Of a stretch of 64,000 bases of DNA, positions 60,471-64,000 are shown in pieces. The position numbers and the translations under genes were made by a program. Position 1 is the first letter of the stretch. Every line of letters starts with the position of its first letter. This stretch comes from Pocillopora verrucosa (taxonomy: Eukaryota; Cnidaria; Anthozoa; Scleractinia; Pocilloporidae): NCBI RefSeq assembly GCF_036669915.1, contig NC_089322.1, positions 14,383,678 through 14,447,677 of the forward strand, given 5' to 3'. The notes beneath the pieces were generated by a model. The model did no database searches and had not been told where the DNA came from. It saw only the letters and a program-made list of their open reading frames with translations.

Positions 60471-60610
60471 GAGTGATCAACACAGGATTTCTCTTTACAA
60501 TATCAGTACCATGTTAAGCAGACAAGTGATGAGAATGAAGAAAAACATCAACTAGGGGATTATCAGTTGACCCAATATCAATTTCTTGTATCTGTCATTG
60601 TTAGAATTAA
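60453..60610 (+). repeat. Family B repeat, truncated
   Basis: Starts AACCCCTTAATCCCTTGAGTG and carries AAGCAGACAAGTGATGAGAATG. The right end is lost. Confidence 0.6.
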
Positions 60611-61074
60611 TGATATTGGAAAGCAACATTCCTCATTCGTTGAGGAAAACACTGAGAATTGTGTTCATGAGTATCTCAGTATTGAAATTACCTCATGTAG
60701 GGTGGAGATACTCCTCAACCAATCAACATGACTTATGATCCTCTGAGAGGTAATAAAGTCAAAATTGCCTTAAGCAGCCACCCGCAGGGAATGTCGGGAT
60801 TCCCGCTTAGGACAGAATTGACTACGACAGGTTCTGTAGACCCCTTTAAGTCGGTGATATCATGTGTGTGAACTTTTCTTTCAAGAGAGGACTCACCACC
60901 AGAGATAGCTCGCTTTTACCCATTAGGATCTTCTGCACTTTGTTTTTCCCTTGTCCTAGTAAATGTCTTTTTGTTTCCTTTCAATCTCTAGCTCTTCTTC
61001 CTGGCATGAGTTAGGCGTTGAGGGCACCTCTGGGCGTGGCATTCTACAGCCCCCGTGTTCCGTGTTTTTTCCAT

Positions 61075-62781
61075 TTAAGCCCAGGCCTCGATCGGTATCG
61101 TGTTTATGGAAAGGATGATCTCTTCGTTTTCCTGATCATTTGAAATATTTCGCCTTGTTAGGCCTCCACGCAGATCAAGTTCGCTTGCACATGCGTGCTC
61201 CATTCTGTTGTCCTTTGTTCCTACTATACCGTTATTATTACTCATGGTTCTTACGTTGATCATGGTAACAGCGTTCTCTCTAAAGTCACGAGATCCATGG
61301 GGATCTTCCAGAAACCGCCTGAGAGCGGACTGTAATCGACTATTTCGTACATAGTAAATAATCGGGTTCAATGCACTACTGAGGTAGTGAATGTAGACTG
61401 CAAAGAATGCAAGCCAGGATTGGGCCAATGAACCATTTTCCAAATCCACAATTGCGAAAAATATTGCCGGAACATGGGTAAAGAAGTTGGTAGCGATTAT
61501 TATGGCGATGGTTTTGCAAGCTTGAATGTCGCGTTTCAAACGAACTTCGGCTTGTAGAGGGCTTAAGTTCATCTCAGCCCACTGAAAAATAAAAATAATA
61601 ACATTACGACATTACGATCTTTTTCACGCAGATTCCCGACACCTCCCCCCTTCCCCCCCCCCCCCCCCCATTGCCTGTACCCATATAGTCTATTATTACG
61701 AGGTAGAGAGTTTGGATGGGAGGGGGGGTAGTTAGGAAGCCAGAACAAAACACTGCAATGCGCGCAGGTGGAGAGGTAGTGGAAGGGGGGGGGGGGGGGG
61801 GTGGGAAATCTAAACTTGAATAACATAGAAGTTTTAATCTAAAACAGAGCATAAATAAGCTTATAAATACTTCAAGATTTTAAATACGTCATATTGACTA
61901 GTAACTTTCGATCCTGTCATCGTATACATTTTGGTGTCAGCCAAGAAGTAAAGCAAACCCCACCAGTCCACCATAAGGGCAGACTTCTGGACCCCCCCTT
62001 CCCCGTCTTAGTAGACCAGCTGGTGATCTCACTGTACGAAGAGGCTTCGAGTAGCTTTAGTTTTACAAGGTATATTTATCAAACTTTTCACCATAATCCC
62101 TTTAGGAAACCTTCGTCAACTCAGGCATATGAAATGTGCAGAGAGTTGACCAGGAATAGGTCATTTAATTACCTCTTTCCGCCGCGATTTTATCGCGCGA
62201 GTCGTCAAGAAGCCAAGAATTGCAACAGAAATGATGAATAATGCCATGAACGATGCCACAAAATATTTTCCTTGCTCGTAAATTACCGCTCTGTATTCAG
62301 TGACATGAGCGTTTCCAAGATCTATGTTTAGAAGGGGAATGGAGACGACAATCACGAACCCGATGCCAATCAACCAGATCAGAAAAACGCACAGTAAGGC
62401 TTTTCTGTTGCTTTTCCAGACTTTGTATTTCAGGTCATAGGAAATGGCAAGGAAAATATTTACGATCATCGCCAACAGCGAGGTAAGGTTGATGGCGATG
62501 TAAACTCGGTCAAAGAAACTTTTCATGATTGCCAATGTCTTCCCTCGAAACCAACTGGCCTCTAAAACGGTGTACATCATGTAAAGAGGCACACAGATGA
62601 TGGCATTGACCAAGTCAGCCAGAGCGTGGTTGGAAAGGAGAATGTTTGGAACTGTTCGTAACGATTTGAATCTGGCAACGACTGCAATAACAAATCCATT
62701 ACAGCAGGCAGACACCAAAGTTAACATGGTGGTCAACCCGCTCATTATCAGCTTGGTAAAGAACGGTTTTTCCGAGTACAT
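61075..62781 (-). CDS. Two-exon class A (rhodopsin-like) GPCR
   Basis: Exon 1 is 62173-62781 (203 codons, ATG at 62781) and ends AAAGAG/GTAATT. Exon 2 is 61075-61581 and follows a T-rich acceptor ending TTTTTCAG. They join in frame to give 371 residues. TM1 has SACCNGFVIAV (Asn1.50), TM2 NHALADLVNAI (Asp2.50), and TM7 SALNPIIYYVRNSRL (NPxxY intact). The DRY position reads LAISYDLKYK, so the motif is SYD. TM6 has FFTHVPAIFF in place of CWxP. The intron falls in the third intracellular loop between TM5 and TM6. The cytoplasmic tail is about 80 residues, Asn/Ser-rich and acidic near its end. The overall look is of the amine/melatonin-like class A type; the ligand is unknown. Confidence 0.9.
61640..61801. 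repeat. Poly-C and poly-G tracts in GPCR intron
   Basis: A C-rich run near 61641-61670 and a G run at about 61782-61801 lie about 120 bp apart in the GPCR intron. They are complementary. Open frames of Pro or Gly on both strands here are artefacts. Slippage makes the exact lengths unreliable. Confidence 0.8.
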
Positions 62782-63628
62782 TTCGTTATTTTTCCTTGAG
62801 CACTTTTTATGGCTAACATTTGGTCATTCGCGCAAAGCAAATGAAAGTAAGCCTTTTTCAGGCCTATCAAACACAAAAACGGATCTCTTTCGCAAAACGT
62901 CCAGACCTTTTATTCTTGTATTTTTAAAAGAGCCCTGATTTAAACTCACAGCCCTTAAGAAACCTTTTTCCGCCCTATAATATGACAAGGAATTAGTAAT
63001 CAAACACAGTTCTCTTATGCAAAACGCCTGGACCTTCCATTTTTGGATGTTTAAAAGAGTCCTGATTAAAACTCCTTAAATCCTTAAAAAAAAAAGGTAG
63101 AAATTTGATTGATTAGCTTTGAATGTGACATTTTGAAACTTTTATCCATAATCATACGCTAGATAGAGCATTCAGTTTTCTAGTTAACAGGCACAAACTA
63201 CTGTCTAACGCAGGTGCCTTTCTTCATGATATACCTTTGAATCAATAAGGTGCTATCTGGTATTCATTATCGAACTATTGACCACCCACGCTCAAATCCG
63301 CCTTCAAAAATGATTATATTTTTTCAGTTTTCGACTTAACGTTTTGCTAGGTTCGTGCATACATAATTACTTTCAAATTAATCTTTGGCTCTGTTATTAT
63401 TTGATTTTTGCGAAGAAAATGGTTTTGGTTATCAAGTTTATTGCCTTTTTGCACGAGTTGGTGATGTTTCTTCTTTAATTTGTTTCTTTCATACATATTG
63501 AGATTTTCACTTTTTTTTTGTTGTTTCGTTTTATTTTTATTTTCAAATAAGCTTACAAGTCATTCAAATAAAAGTGAACACTCTGCTTTCACTTGCAAAA
63601 ACGTAGCTCTAAATGCGTAAAAATGAGC
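62782..63628. other. Upstream region of the two-exon GPCR
   Basis: AT-rich, with no exon seen. The sequence GTTTGATAGGCCTGAAAA and its surroundings are loosely repeated near 62875-62930 and 63000-63070 (CAAAACGTCCAGACCTTTTAT and CAAAACGCCTGGACCTTCCAT), which may be a small duplication. Confidence 0.4.
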
Positions 63629-63913
63629 TTAAGTAGCTCTACAAAATTCCAAACAAGCTTTATTCATGATAAAGTCGATCACTCTAATAATATTTTTTAA
63701 AAAGCCAGTTAGTGGTAAAGTTTTTCTATGAAGTGTTGGGCTGCCGTCATCATCCGACGATTCAAGAATTCGTTTGATTCGTTTGTAGCTTCGTTCCGTA
63801 GAAATTAAACCATCTGCATAAGTGCCTGGTGACTTGTTCACAGTGTTTATAGTAATATTGAATTGTCCACCATAGAACATGGCTCCACTGAAAGGACCAG
63901 CTGCAGGAAACAT
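63629..63913 (-). CDS. Hypothetical protein or exon near the window edge
   Basis: Open frame of 94 codons from an ATG at 63913. The start reads AAGPFSGAMFYGGQFNITIN, then a lysine/arginine stretch and an acidic SSDDDGS patch. A glycine/aromatic beta-strand-like segment followed by a basic and an acidic cluster is protein-like. I recognise no domain. A stop lies 13 codons upstream in frame, so the ATG is either a true start or an exon start after an acceptor at about 63934. It may be part of a gene continuing past the right edge. Confidence 0.35.
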   Translation of the reverse strand: MFPAAGPFSGAMFYGGQFNITINTVNKSPGTYADGLISTERSYKRIKRILESSDDDGSPTLHRKTLPLTGFLKNIIRVIDFIMNKACLEFCRAT

Positions 63914-64000
63914 CGAGGTTTTTTTAAAACGAAGCCTCTGCTTCGGCCTTCAAAGTGGTGGTTGCAGCAGAGCGTGAAGTATTGTTATTTGCGTCGCTTG

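Larger units (their letters stand above)
57844..61074. other. Repeat-rich intergenic region
   Basis: No supported exon. Most of it is family A and B repeats, a SINE (59155-59280) and a duplicated block (58140-58480 and 59915-60470). The ORFs at 58580-58858 and 60031-60243 are chance frames in this material. Confidence 0.6.

Noticed and set aside
61569..61852. Pro-rich and Gly-rich ORFs in the GPCR intron
   Set aside because: Products of the poly-C and poly-G tracts, and they overlap a well-supported intron.

Overview
The window looks like nuclear DNA of a cnidarian, most likely a stony coral or close relative. It is AT-rich, has GT-AG introns, several intronless rhodopsin-class GPCR genes, tRNA-derived SINEs, many short inverted-repeat elements and a Penelope-like retroelement with hammerhead-ribozyme signatures. 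There are no operons, Shine-Dalgarno sites or CRISPR arrays. The organism call is inferred from gene content and repeat style; no sequence search was run.

Layout. 1-19 kb: two intronless paralogous class A GPCRs on the minus strand (3996-5009 and 17935-18918) with gene-poor DNA around them. 19-31 kb: a gene desert with nested SINE and inverted-repeat insertions. 31-33 kb: an intronless, membrane-anchored serine beta-lactamase-like protein (plus). 33.5-33.9 kb: a degenerate satellite. 35.6-36.6 kb: a third GPCR (plus). 37.7 kb: a near-complete type I hammerhead ribozyme inside an inverted repeat.

38.6-55.7 kb: one long minus-strand gene, reconstructed here from 15 small exons. It encodes a type II membrane-anchored protein of the galactose-1-phosphate uridylyltransferase/HIT fold, with a CxxC pair and an HPHFH active-site motif. 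One or more exons between the CxxC exon and the HPH exon could not be placed. That intron carries a GPCR gene on the opposite strand (44592-45548) and a decayed Penelope-like element with an inverted 3' arm (47.1-48.8 kb).

55.8-57.8 kb: a plus-strand gene for BORC complex subunit 6 (BORCS6), head-to-head with the GalT-like gene across a 133-bp shared promoter. 58-60.5 kb: a duplicated repeat block with a later insertion. 61.1-62.8 kb: a two-exon class A GPCR (minus). 63.6-63.9 kb: a short ORF near the right edge.

The genes do not form a pathway. The five GPCRs fit the lineage-expanded cnidarian receptor sets, and the BORCS6/GalT-like pair is linked only by a shared promoter. The most distinctive signals are the hammerhead motifs, the Penelope element with opposed 3' ends, and the HPHFH enzyme gene with another gene nested in its intron.
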